A program made the position numbers and the translations under genes. A stretch of 64,000 nucleotides of DNA, from the NCBI GenBank assembly GCA_030428255.1, contig JAUIBT010000016.1, forward strand, positions 30,028-94,027, written 5' to 3'. Each line of letters begins with the position of its first letter. The first letter of the stretch is position 1. The notes beneath the pieces were generated by a model. The model searched no databases. It was given only the letters and a program-made list of their open reading frames with translations, and was not told where the DNA came from. Below are positions 45,768-54,650 of this stretch, piece after piece. This stretch comes from Alphaproteobacteria bacterium. GTDB lineage: Bacteria; Pseudomonadota; Alphaproteobacteria; UBA7985; JAUIBT01.

Positions 45768-48700
45768 CTAGTCGGCGTCCAGCTCCAGCAACAGATCCTT
45801 GGCGTCGATCTGTGCGCCAACCGAGACGTGCAGCGCCTTGACGGTGCCAGAGCGCTCGGCGTGCAGACCTGTTTCCATTTTCATGGCCTCGATTGTCAGC
45901 AGAAGATCGCCCGCTTTGACCTCCTGGCCTTGCGCAACAGCCAACGAGGCCACCACGCCCGGCATGGGCGCGCCGACATGGCCCGGGTTGGCATCATCGG
46001 CCTTGGGGTGTTTGGCGACGTTGGCGCTGACGCGACGGTCGGCAACGCGTGCGGTGCGCGGCTGGCCGTTGAGCTCAAAGAAGACCCGCACCGTGCCCTC
46101 GTCGTCCACCTCAGACACCGCCTGCAAGCGGACCTCCAGGGTCACGCCGGGGTCGATCTCGACCGAAATTTCCTCGCCCAGCTCCATGCCGTAGAAGAAG
46201 TTGAGCGTCGGCAGGCAATGCACAGGGCCAAAATCACGCGCGCGGCCCTTGTAGTCCAAGAAGACCTTGGGATACATGAGGTAGCCGTTCAGCGCTTCGT
46301 CGCTGATCGCCAAGCCTTCCAGCTTATCGCTCAGCTCTTTACGCGTTGCCTCCAGGTCGATCGGTGCCAAGAAGTCGCCGTGACGGCGGGTCTCAGGCGT
46401 ATCGCCCTTCAAGATCTTGGCTTGGATTGCGGGCGGGAAGCCACCATGCGGTTGGCCCAGCGCGCCGCGCATCATATCAACCACAGAATCTGGGAAGGCC
46501 AGGTCCACGGCAGGGTCGGCCACCTGCTCAATGGTTAGGTTTTGGCTGACCATCATAATCGCCATATCGCCCACTACCTTAGAGGTCGGGGTCACCTTGA
46601 CCAGATCGCCGAACAGCGCGTTGACCTCGGCGTATGCCTTGGCGATTTCAGGCCAGCGCTCAATCAATCCCATCGAGGCCGCCTGAGCCTTAAGGTTGGT
46701 GAACTGACCGCCGGGCATTTCGTGGTGATAGACCTCAGAGGCCGGGGCAGACAGCCCCGCCTCGAAAGCGGCGTACTGGTGGCGCACGCCCTGCCAGTAG
46801 TCGGAAATCTGCTGAATGGCTTGACGGTCCAGGCCGGTATCACGCTCGGTATTGCGCAGCGCTTCGACGATGGAGCCCAAGCAGGGCTGCGAGGTGCCGC
46901 CCGAAAAGCTGTCCATGGCCGCATCGGCGGCATCAACACCGGCTTCGGCCGCCGCCAAAATGGTCGCCGCAGAAATACCCGAGGTATCGTGGGTGTGGAA
47001 GTGGATGGGCAGCCCCACCTCTTGCTTCAGCGCCTTGATCAGCACGCGTGCGGCTTCTGGCTTCAGCAGCCCCGCCATGTCCTTAAGGCCGATGATATGT
47101 GCGCCAGCGGCTTCCAGATCGCGCGCCATCTTCAGATAGTAGTTCAGGTCATACTTGCTGCGCGCCGGGTCCAGAATGTCCCCGGTATAACAAATCGTGC
47201 CCTCGCAGAGCTTACCCTGCTCAACCACGGCCTCCATCGGAACGCGCATTGAGGGCAACCAGTTCATGGAGTCAAAGACGCGGAACACATCGACGCCAGA
47301 CACCGCCGCCTGGCGGATGAACTCGCGCACCACGTTGTCGGGATAGGCGGTGTAGCCGACCCCGTTTGAGGCGCGGAACAGCATCTGGGTCAACAAGTTG
47401 GGCATACGCGTGCGCAGGTCACGCAGGCGCTGCCAGGGGTCTTCTTGCAAGAAGCGATAGGCCACATCAAAGGTCGCCCCGCCCCAACACTCCATGGAGA
47501 ATAACTGAGGCAGGTTATGGGCATAGGCACTGGCAATCTTGATCATGTCCAGCGAGCGCATTCGGGTCGCCAACAAAGACTGATGCGCATCGCGCATGGT
47601 GGTGTCTGTCAGCAGCAAGCCTTTTTGCGCCAGCATCCACTCGGCCACCGCTTTGGGCCCCTCGGCCTCCAAAAGGTTGCGCGCACCCGGCGCGGGCGCG
47701 TCATAGGCGGCGTGCGGCACCTTGGGCTCTGCGTGGGGACGCTGGGAGCCTTTGGTGTCGGGGTGGCCGTTGACCGTCACGTCTGCCAGATAGTTCAAAA
47801 TCTTGGTCGCCCGGTCGCGGCGCGGCTTGAACTCCAGCAGCGAGGGCGTGGAGTCAATAAACTTGGTGGTGTAGGAATGGTCCAAGAAAGCCGGGTGGCT
47901 CAGCAAGTTCTCCACAAAGGCGATGTTGGTCGACACCCCGCGAATACGAAACTCGCGCAACGCCCGGTCCAAGCGGTGGATGGCCTGCTCCTCACGCGGG
48001 GCCCAGGCGGTGACCTTGACCAGCAACGAGTCATAATAGCGGGTGATAACCGCGCCCGCGTAGGCCGTGCCGCCGTCTAGGCGAATACCCATGCCGCTAG
48101 CGCTGCGATAGGCCGTGATACGTCCATAGTCAGGGATGAAATTGTTGGTCGGGTCCTCAGTGGTGATGCGGCACTGCAAAGCGTGACCATTGAGGCGCAC
48201 GGCGTCCTGGTCCACAGCACCGGTCGCCTCGGCCAGGGTCTTGCCTTCGGCGATCAGGATTTGCGCGCGCACGATGTCGATGCCGGTGACTTCTTCGGTG
48301 ACGGTGTGCTCGACCTGGACCCGCGGATTGACCTCGATGAAGAAAAACTCGCCGGTGTCCATGTCCATCAGGAATTCGACGGTTCCAGCGCACTCATAGC
48401 CCACGTGGCGGCAGATGCGTGCGCCCAGCTCACACAACTCAGCGCGCTGTTCGGCGCTAAGGTAGGGCGCTGGCGCGCGTTCGACGACCTTTTGATTGCG
48501 GCGCTGCACCGAGCAATCGCGCTCAAACAGGTGGTAGATGGCACCGTGGCTGTCGCCCAGAATTTGCACTTCGACGTGGCGCGCGCGCTGCACCAGGCGC
48601 TCCAGGTAGCCCTCACCGTTGCCAAAGGCCGCTTCGGCTTCGCGGCGGCCTTCCAGCACTTTCTTTTCGACCTCGTCGGCCGAAAACACCGGGCGCATGC

Positions 48701-49208
48701 CGCGTCCGCCGCCGCCCCAGCTCGCTTTGAGCATCAAGGGGTAGCCCACCGCGTCGGCCATAGCGCGCACTTGATCCATATCATCTGGCAGCACCTCGGT
48801 GGCGGGCACGACGGGGACGCCCGCTTCAATTGCAACACGGCGCGCGCTGGCCTTGTCGCCAAGCTGGCGCATGGTCTGAGCTTTGGGACCAATAAACTTA
48901 ATGCCCGCCGCCTCACAGGCATCGACCAGGGCCGGATTTTCGGACAAGAGGCCGTAGCCCGGGTGAATGGCGTCAGCACCCGATTCCACCGCGACGCGCA
49001 TAATCTCGTCGATCGACAGATAAGCAGCGACCGGCCCCATACCCTCACCGATCAGATAAGCTTCGTCGGCCTTGAAGCGGTGCAGGCCCAACTTGTCTTC
49101 GTTGGCATAGACCGCCACCGTTCGTTTGCCCATCTCGTTAGCTGCCCGCATAATGCGGATGGCGATTTCACCACGGTTAGCAATTAGGATCTTCTTGAAC
49201 TCGGTCAT
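45768..49208 (-). CDS. pyc: Pyruvate carboxylase
   Basis: The 1146-residue single-chain enzyme carboxylates pyruvate to oxaloacetate. In order: biotin carboxylase ATP-grasp domain (residues ~1-450, KASWGGGGRGMR, EVNPRVQVEHTVTEE), carboxyltransferase TIM barrel (DTTMRDAHQSLLATR, FHTHDTSG, AMDSFSGGTSQP), the PC tetramerisation domain, and a biotinyl domain whose modified lysine is in EAMKMETG near residue 1110. The length is normal. The FadR-type regulator gene at 49.6 kb is divergent, and an inverted repeat lies 49 bases upstream of the start. Confidence 0.97.
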   Translation of the reverse strand: MTEFKKILIANRGEIAIRIMRAANEMGKRTVAVYANEDKLGLHRFKADEAYLIGEGMGPVAAYLSIDEIMRVAVESGADAIHPGYGLLSENPALVDACEAAGIKFIGPKAQTMRQLGDKASARRVAIEAGVPVVPATEVLPDDMDQVRAMADAVGYPLMLKASWGGGGRGMRPVFSADEVEKKVLEGRREAEAAFGNGEGYLERLVQRARHVEVQILGDSHGAIYHLFERDCSVQRRNQKVVERAPAPYLSAEQRAELCELGARICRHVGYECAGTVEFLMDMDTGEFFFIEVNPRVQVEHTVTEEVTGIDIVRAQILIAEGKTLAEATGAVDQDAVRLNGHALQCRITTEDPTNNFIPDYGRITAYRSASGMGIRLDGGTAYAGAVITRYYDSLLVKVTAWAPREEQAIHRLDRALREFRIRGVSTNIAFVENLLSHPAFLDHSYTTKFIDSTPSLLEFKPRRDRATKILNYLADVTVNGHPDTKGSQRPHAEPKVPHAAYDAPAPGARNLLEAEGPKAVAEWMLAQKGLLLTDTTMRDAHQSLLATRMRSLDMIKIASAYAHNLPQLFSMECWGGATFDVAYRFLQEDPWQRLRDLRTRMPNLLTQMLFRASNGVGYTAYPDNVVREFIRQAAVSGVDVFRVFDSMNWLPSMRVPMEAVVEQGKLCEGTICYTGDILDPARSKYDLNYYLKMARDLEAAGAHIIGLKDMAGLLKPEAARVLIKALKQEVGLPIHFHTHDTSGISAATILAAAEAGVDAADAAMDSFSGGTSQPCLGSIVEALRNTERDTGLDRQAIQQISDYWQGVRHQYAAFEAGLSAPASEVYHHEMPGGQFTNLKAQAASMGLIERWPEIAKAYAEVNALFGDLVKVTPTSKVVGDMAIMMVSQNLTIEQVADPAVDLAFPDSVVDMMRGALGQPHGGFPPAIQAKILKGDTPETRRHGDFLAPIDLEATRKELSDKLEGLAISDEALNGYLMYPKVFLDYKGRARDFGPVHCLPTLNFFYGMELGEEISVEIDPGVTLEVRLQAVSEVDDEGTVRVFFELNGQPRTARVADRRVSANVAKHPKADDANPGHVGAPMPGVVASLAVAQGQEVKAGDLLLTIEAMKMETGLHAERSGTVKALHVSVGAQIDAKDLLLELDAD

Positions 49209-49593
49209 GGGCTCTGGTTCTTCTGGCTTTGGTTCGATTTTGTCCGCCTCCGCCTTTGTTCAAACGAACATCCGGAGGATCGTGCGGGAAGACCGTGGTT
49301 AGCGGCCGTTTGTGTCAAATTAGCATAGCGATGCGTAACAATGCGAACAATTTTGCGTTCGATTTCTTACATTTTCTGCGTCATGTTGCAGGATGTGGAA
49401 TCCTGAAACGCGCGAGACCCTAGGGCTCGGCGGACGAATTCCCAATAGGGCAAAACGCCCCGAGCACAGAAATGCGCGATAGGCCCTTCCAACTTGGTCA
49501 GGCCACCGCATAGATTTGGGAAAAAAAGTTTACCAAAGCGATCGAAGTGCTAAGCTGTGGCTTCCAAATTGCCAGCTCAACACGTCTGCCCTC
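49209..49593. other. Intergenic promoter region between pyc and the FadR-type regulator
   Basis: About 385 bases between divergent genes. It contains the inverted repeat listed separately and an AT-rich tract around 49315-49395 that probably includes promoter elements. No small gene is evident. Confidence 0.5.
49257..49270. promoter_or_regulatory. Inverted repeat upstream of pyc, possible operator
   Basis: TGTTC-AAAC-GAACA is a perfect 5-base inverted repeat with a four-base spacer, 49 bases before the pyc ATG. It is a reasonable site for the adjacent GntR-family regulator, whose relatives bind TTGT/ACAA-type dyads. Confidence 0.5.
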
Positions 49594-50421
49594 ATGCCCT
49601 TCGAACCCGTCCAGAACCAAAAAATTGCCGCCCGCGTGGTTTCCCAGATCGAGCAACTCATCCTATTTGGGGTCTTGTCGCCCGGTGATGCCTTGCCCCC
49701 TGAGCGCGATTTGGCGGACCAGCTTGCCGTCTCCCGCCCGACATTGCGCGACGCCCTGGCAGAGCTGGAGGAGCGCGCGCTCATCACCTCGCACGACAAG
49801 GGTCGTGGTTATCGCGTTCAGGCCCTAGTTACCAGCGCCTTCTCCCCCCAGCTTTTGGCTCTGTTTCAACGTTATCCTGAGACCTTCGCTGACTATTTTC
49901 AGTTCCGGCGCGATATCGAGGGACTGGCCGTCGAGCGTGCGGCGCGCTATGCCACCGCCCACGATAGAGAATTGATTCAACTTGCTTTTGACCGTATGGC
50001 GCCTGAGGCCAGTGGTAGCCTTGAAGAGGAAGCCGAGGCCGACGCCGCCTTTCACATGGCCTTGGTTGACGCCTGCCACAACACGGTCATGATCCACATG
50101 ATGCGTTCAATTTTCGACCTCCTGCGAAGCGGGGTTTTTCAGAGCCTGTCAGAGCTGTACCGCGACCAAGATCAGCGGCGGCAAATCCGCGACCAGCACC
50201 GCGCGATCATGGACGCCGTGTTGGCCAGCGATGAACGAGCCGCTCGGCAAGCCCTGGTCGATCATATTGATTTTGTTGAGGACTGGTTTGAGCAAGCTGG
50301 TCGCCTACGGCGCCTCGACGCCATGGCGCTCAAGCGAGTGGAAAAAGCCCAGACCTCTCCCGTTCCTGGCCCGTCGCAAGGCCGCCGCAGTCCTAAGTCC
50401 AGCCCCGCGCGCCACGATTGA
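49594..50421 (+). CDS. GntR-family regulator of the FadR subfamily (PdhR-like)
   Basis: The 275-residue protein has a winged helix at residues ~10-75 (LPPERDLADQLAVSRPTLRDALAELEE) and an all-helical FCD ligand-binding domain (residues ~90-235) with metal-type histidines in AFHMALVDACHN and DQHRAIMDA. The family senses pyruvate, lactate or other acids. Divergence from pyc suggests that it controls pyruvate metabolism. The ATG at 49594 begins PFEPVQNQKIAARV; a longer reading to 49516 is less likely. The last 35 residues are basic and disordered. Confidence 0.88.
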   Translation: MPFEPVQNQKIAARVVSQIEQLILFGVLSPGDALPPERDLADQLAVSRPTLRDALAELEERALITSHDKGRGYRVQALVTSAFSPQLLALFQRYPETFADYFQFRRDIEGLAVERAARYATAHDRELIQLAFDRMAPEASGSLEEEAEADAAFHMALVDACHNTVMIHMMRSIFDLLRSGVFQSLSELYRDQDQRRQIRDQHRAIMDAVLASDERAARQALVDHIDFVEDWFEQAGRLRRLDAMALKRVEKAQTSPVPGPSQGRRSPKSSPARHD

Positions 50422-50483
50422 CCGCGCCTAAGTGCGACTGACCGCCAGTAACCACGACTGGCTTTTCATCGAAACGAACCTCC

Positions 50484-51401
50484 ATGACCCAGCACCTCGC
50501 CCCATTCCTGCTGCTCATTATTCTGGGCCTGGCCGTTGGAAGGCTCAAAATCTTTACCCAAGAGGGCCTCGGCCAGCTCACCGTCTTCTTGCTGTATGTC
50601 GGCCTGCCCGCCATGTTCGTGCTGCGCCTGTCGAGTATCGAGTTGCCGCTGCTGCGCTGTTTGGCCTACCTGGCGATTTTCGGTCTCTCACATTTTATCG
50701 TCCTCATGCTGGGCTGGCTGTGGCACACGCGGGTGGTGCGCCTAACCCCAGTCGAGAGCGTTTCCATGGCCGCTGCAGGGGCCTGGCCCAACTCGGGCTT
50801 TATCGGCGTCGTGGTGGCCACCGCGCTGTTGGGCGACGAGGGCCTGTTCATCGCCCTGTCTTGCGTCATCATGGAAGTCGTGGTTTTGGCCACCACCATG
50901 ATTGGCCTCAAGTCGCAGGTCAAGGGGAGCATGGCAACCCGCCTGGTCAAGAACCTCGGCCGCGCTTTGTCGATCAACCCCTATTTGCCAGCTATCGCCA
51001 TAGGCGTCGCGGCGAGCGCCTTCGCCCTGCCTATTCCGAGCATCCTCGCCAAGACTATGGGCTATCTGTCCGACACGGTCATGGGGCTGGCCTTGTTTAG
51101 CGTCGGCCTGGGCCTCGCACTGCGACCTGTTGGGCGTGTCAGCCAGGCCGCCCCCGCCGTTCTGTCGATGGTGGTCGCCAAGCTGGCCATTCATCCTGCG
51201 ATCATCGCTGTTTTGGCTTGGGCCTTCGGTTTTGAGGGGCTGGAGTTCAAAGTCATCGTCGCCATGGGTGCCATGCCAGTTGCGGTCAATGCCTTTATCT
51301 TCGTATCGCGCTATGGCAAGGGCGATCACCGGGTCTCTGCGGCGATCCTTGTCTCAACCTTGCTTTCCTTTGTGACCCTGGGGCTGATCATGGGGTTCTA
51401 G
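50484..51401 (+). CDS. AEC-family (auxin efflux carrier type) transporter
   Basis: The 305-residue membrane protein has ten hydrophobic segments with the two inverted halves of the AEC fold. GAWPNSGFIGVVVATALLG corresponds to the conserved crossover region, and MGAMPVAVNAFIFVSRY near the C-terminus is the second. Bacterial members export or import malonate or dicarboxylates; the substrate is not visible here. It follows the regulator gene by 62 bases and may be co-transcribed with it. Confidence 0.88.
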   Translation: MTQHLAPFLLLIILGLAVGRLKIFTQEGLGQLTVFLLYVGLPAMFVLRLSSIELPLLRCLAYLAIFGLSHFIVLMLGWLWHTRVVRLTPVESVSMAAAGAWPNSGFIGVVVATALLGDEGLFIALSCVIMEVVVLATTMIGLKSQVKGSMATRLVKNLGRALSINPYLPAIAIGVAASAFALPIPSILAKTMGYLSDTVMGLALFSVGLGLALRPVGRVSQAAPAVLSMVVAKLAIHPAIIAVLAWAFGFEGLEFKVIVAMGAMPVAVNAFIFVSRYGKGDHRVSAAILVSTLLSFVTLGLIMGF

Positions 51402-51717
51402 GGCGCAGGTCGCACCACATCTTGCGCCGGCACCCTCTGCGCCTGCAAAGCTTGCGCACCACCTGGACGAAATGGTCTGCAGGAAGACTGCGGGCCAGGC
51501 AGGGATTTGTTTGCCAATCCCTCCAAAACCAGCTGGAAGCAGCAGAATGAAAACTTCGTATATACGGCGGGAAATCTAGAGTAAACATAATATCCAGATG
51601 TATATATTATAGCCTTTTCAACTCGCAAATTCAATTGATATCAGCAATCAAGTCGTTTTATTTTAAATACAGGGTCAGATAACCATAGGGTATTGATCGC
51701 ACTCACCCACAAACGTC
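51402..51717. other. Intergenic region, right part unusually AT-rich
   Basis: The stretch 51560-51690 is clearly richer in A and T than its surroundings (for example ATGTATATATTATAG). It marks the left edge of the glycan/sulfotransferase island. It probably contains the promoter of the following gene; no gene is evident. Confidence 0.5.
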
Positions 51718-54015
51718 ATGCAGATTGGCGTTCTACCACCAACGTTTAAAGATATTCGGATTATTATTGTGGTAGCCAGCACTTCGGAGGCGACAATACT
51801 CGCACGCTTAACAGACCATGCGACGGCCAAACCAACACCGGGGTTCGGTTTTGCGCGTGCAACCGCCAAGCGCCTGCTTCGTCATAGCAGCGGCGTTTTG
51901 GCCCGCTGCGGTGTGAGGTTGCCCCAAGTGGCGCTCCAACAGGACCTAATTCTGCTTGAAGCCGGAAAATTCGACCAAGCGCAAGCTGGATTTTTGCGGT
52001 GGCTTACAGGTGATTCAGGCAGCCTGACAACCCTCTCGGCGTTCGCCAAAAACGCAGCCAAGGCCAGCGAACATGGCCTAGCCAGCCAGCGCTGGCTTGC
52101 CCTCTGCGCGGCCTTTCCAGAGCAGGAAAGCTGCCACCGGCAGGCCATTTTGAGCCTATTGAAGGAGCAAGAAATTCAAGCGGGCGAACATCTGTTTCAG
52201 GCAGGCTGCTCCCGGTTCTCAAGCCCGAGTTTCCTAGCCATTGAAGCGCAGATTTTAGAAGCTCAGGAGTGCTTTGGCGAAGCGCTGTCGATTTGGAAGC
52301 AGCTTGCCCAAGCACAGCCGCACAGCCTTGATTTTCAATTGAATATTGCCCGCGCCCTCAGCAACCTAGGCCGCCATGGCGAGGTTGAAACCCAGTTGCT
52401 GGCCATGAGCGAACAATGCGCTGGCGCTAACGCGAGCAAAGACATAGCAGAGGCACTGGCCACCAATGCGACTTTGTCCCGAAACTTCCGACGCGCGCGC
52501 ACACGCTGGCAGGCGCTTGTTCAGGCCCACCCCGACATCGCGCGCTATCACGCCAAGTATCTTGATGCCCTGCTGTCGGATATGGATATCCCCGCCGTGC
52601 AGCGCCACCTTAAGGCCGTGTGCCAGCGGTGGCCGGACAGCAAGATCGCTGTCAATGGCCGCATCAAAATGACGCTTATTGATAACCAAGTCGAGCAAGC
52701 TCTGGATGAAGTTGATCGACATGTGAAGCAAGCGCAGCTTGCAAGGCGGCCAGTCCAGTTCTTGGCCTACCTGAAAAAGATCAAAGCAAATCTGTTAAAA
52801 CGCCAGTATCAAAACACAGGCGATCGCGCCTTTTTGGCTCAAAGCTTGCATGAACTGCGCCAGGCGCGTGCGCTCAAGCATAGCGACCTTGCCCTCGACA
52901 TTCTTTGTCTTACCGCAACGCTTGCCCTTGATCGTGCGGAGGAGGCCAAGGCCCAGCAACGGCGACTGCCCGAAAGCCTACACCCCAGCTTGGCTGAGTT
53001 AGAGACCTGGGCTTTGGCGCAAGACCGCGATCTGGAGGGCGCGAGAGCACTGTGGCGCCAGCGCAAACAGCGCCACTACATTCCGATTATTGCGCCCTAC
53101 GACGAGCCCCTCCTTGAGCGCAAAGATGCGCTAGCCATGGCCCTCAAAGTTGACGAAATTCAGCTCTTCACCGCGATTCGAAATGAGGCTTGGCGCTTGC
53201 CTTGGTTCCTGGACTACTATCGCGGCATCGGCGTGGATCGGTTCTTTTTCGTGGACAATGGATCGAACGACGGCAGCCTTGACTATCTGTTGCAACAGCC
53301 TGACGTGCATGTGTTTTGGACCGCACAGTCTTATGCGGCCGCCTATTCGGGCATGCAATGGATCAACCATCTTGTTCAGCGCTACGGCCGCGACGCTTGG
53401 GTAATCTATGCCGATGTTGACGAGGCCTTGGTCTACCCTGGGGTGGAGAGCCGCGGGTTGAGGTCGCTGACCGACTACATGACACGTCACGACCAAGAGG
53501 CCTTGCCTGGCTTCATGCTGGATATGTTTAGCGACGCCCCCGCGCCTTCAAGCGAGACTGGCGAGCCCAACGACTTCGTTGCCGACTACCCTTTGTTCGA
53601 CCCCAGCATAACTCGAAACACCATACCGCATTGCCCCTACACCTATGTGCGCGGCGGGGCCAGGCAAGCCTTTGGTTGGGGCGAGATCTTAACGAAGGTG
53701 CCGCTCATTCGAGGCGGACGCGACATTGATTTCCTCATGAGCAGCCACCGGATATCGCCGGCACGACTGAGCGATGTATCCGCTGTACTGCTGCACTACA
53801 AACTGGCAGGCGATTACCGCAGGCGCTTCGATGAGGACCTAACGAACAATCACCGCATCCCACTTTGCCAACAACGCCATCGTCACTACCAGCGCTTTTT
53901 GCAGCGCCAAGCCGGGGCTGCACTGCCAAATTCGCAAGCGCTACGGTATGCCGGAAGCGGTCAACTGCAAGACCTAGGATTGCTTCATGCACCAGCGCGC
54001 TTCTTGGCGTCGTGA
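51718..54015 (+). CDS. TPR-fused glycosyltransferase (GT-A, Glyco_tranf_2_4 type)
   Basis: The 765-residue product is helical and TPR-like from about residue 75 to 440. It then carries a glycosyltransferase domain beginning near residue 477 (EIQLFTAIRNEAWRLPWFLDY, FFVDNGSNDGSLDYLL), with DVDEAL near 564 as the metal-binding DxD. The last part has a conserved HYKLAGDYRRRF region. Activated-sugar transfer to a surface glycan is likely. The start has no good ribosome-binding site, so the first ~50 residues are uncertain. It is the first gene of the rightward arm of the island. Confidence 0.78.
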   Translation: MQIGVLPPTFKDIRIIIVVASTSEATILARLTDHATAKPTPGFGFARATAKRLLRHSSGVLARCGVRLPQVALQQDLILLEAGKFDQAQAGFLRWLTGDSGSLTTLSAFAKNAAKASEHGLASQRWLALCAAFPEQESCHRQAILSLLKEQEIQAGEHLFQAGCSRFSSPSFLAIEAQILEAQECFGEALSIWKQLAQAQPHSLDFQLNIARALSNLGRHGEVETQLLAMSEQCAGANASKDIAEALATNATLSRNFRRARTRWQALVQAHPDIARYHAKYLDALLSDMDIPAVQRHLKAVCQRWPDSKIAVNGRIKMTLIDNQVEQALDEVDRHVKQAQLARRPVQFLAYLKKIKANLLKRQYQNTGDRAFLAQSLHELRQARALKHSDLALDILCLTATLALDRAEEAKAQQRRLPESLHPSLAELETWALAQDRDLEGARALWRQRKQRHYIPIIAPYDEPLLERKDALAMALKVDEIQLFTAIRNEAWRLPWFLDYYRGIGVDRFFFVDNGSNDGSLDYLLQQPDVHVFWTAQSYAAAYSGMQWINHLVQRYGRDAWVIYADVDEALVYPGVESRGLRSLTDYMTRHDQEALPGFMLDMFSDAPAPSSETGEPNDFVADYPLFDPSITRNTIPHCPYTYVRGGARQAFGWGEILTKVPLIRGGRDIDFLMSSHRISPARLSDVSAVLLHYKLAGDYRRRFDEDLTNNHRIPLCQQRHRHYQRFLQRQAGAALPNSQALRYAGSGQLQDLGLLHAPARFLAS

Positions 54016-54043
54016 CGGCGTTTATCGTTAAGCTGTAGGCTCC

Positions 54044-54643
54044 ATGACCAAGATCCTTAAATATAACCTAACAGTTTGCTCTAACCCCAAGTTGGTTTGG
54101 TTCCGCAATGCGAAAGTTGGGACACGATCAACATTTGCACTGTTGAAAGATATGGGCCTGGAGTTTGAAATTGAGCACGACTTTAATGTTGAATACAACC
54201 CGCGCAAATACACCAATCACCTTAAATTTTCCATGGTAAGAAATCCATGGGATCGGCTGGTATCAGGATGGAAAAACAAAATACAGAACAAAGACAAATC
54301 CAAAATCTTCTCAAACACTGATCAACTTCATGAATTTCAATCATTCGATAGATTTTCTCGCCATATTTGCAAGCAAAATCTACAAACCTTCAACAATCAT
54401 TTTAGATTTCAAAGTCAAAATATTCACGAGTCCGTTGATTTGATCGGCAGATTTGAAAATTTTTCGAGCGATCTTTGCTATATATTGGCGCAGGTCGGGA
54501 TCGACGCGCAAAACAAAATTCCACACAAAAACAAAACCGCAAACAGAGACGACTATCGTGAGTATTACTCGTCGGAGACGCGCGATCTCGTCAGTGTAGC
54601 ATTTCGTGAAGATATTCAGCGGTATGGCTACAGTTTTGAGTGA
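54044..54643 (+). CDS. Small sulfotransferase (Sulfotransfer_2 type), low GC
   Basis: The 199-residue protein has the PAPS 5'-phosphosulfate loop FRNAKVGTRST at residues ~20-30 and the 3'-phosphate block FSMVRNPWDRLVSGW near 65-80. This matches carbohydrate sulfotransferases of the HNK-1/chondroitin type. Its codons are rich in A and T (many AAA, AAT, TTT) unlike both neighbours, so it was probably acquired separately. It probably sulfates the polysaccharide made by this island. Confidence 0.82.
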   Translation: MTKILKYNLTVCSNPKLVWFRNAKVGTRSTFALLKDMGLEFEIEHDFNVEYNPRKYTNHLKFSMVRNPWDRLVSGWKNKIQNKDKSKIFSNTDQLHEFQSFDRFSRHICKQNLQTFNNHFRFQSQNIHESVDLIGRFENFSSDLCYILAQVGIDAQNKIPHKNKTANRDDYREYYSSETRDLVSVAFREDIQRYGYSFE

Positions 54644-54650
54644 GCCTTAC

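Noticed and set aside
48183..49187. 334-codon rightward frame opposite pyc
   Set aside because: Antisense to the conserved biotin carboxylase domain; no ribosome-binding site and no domain.
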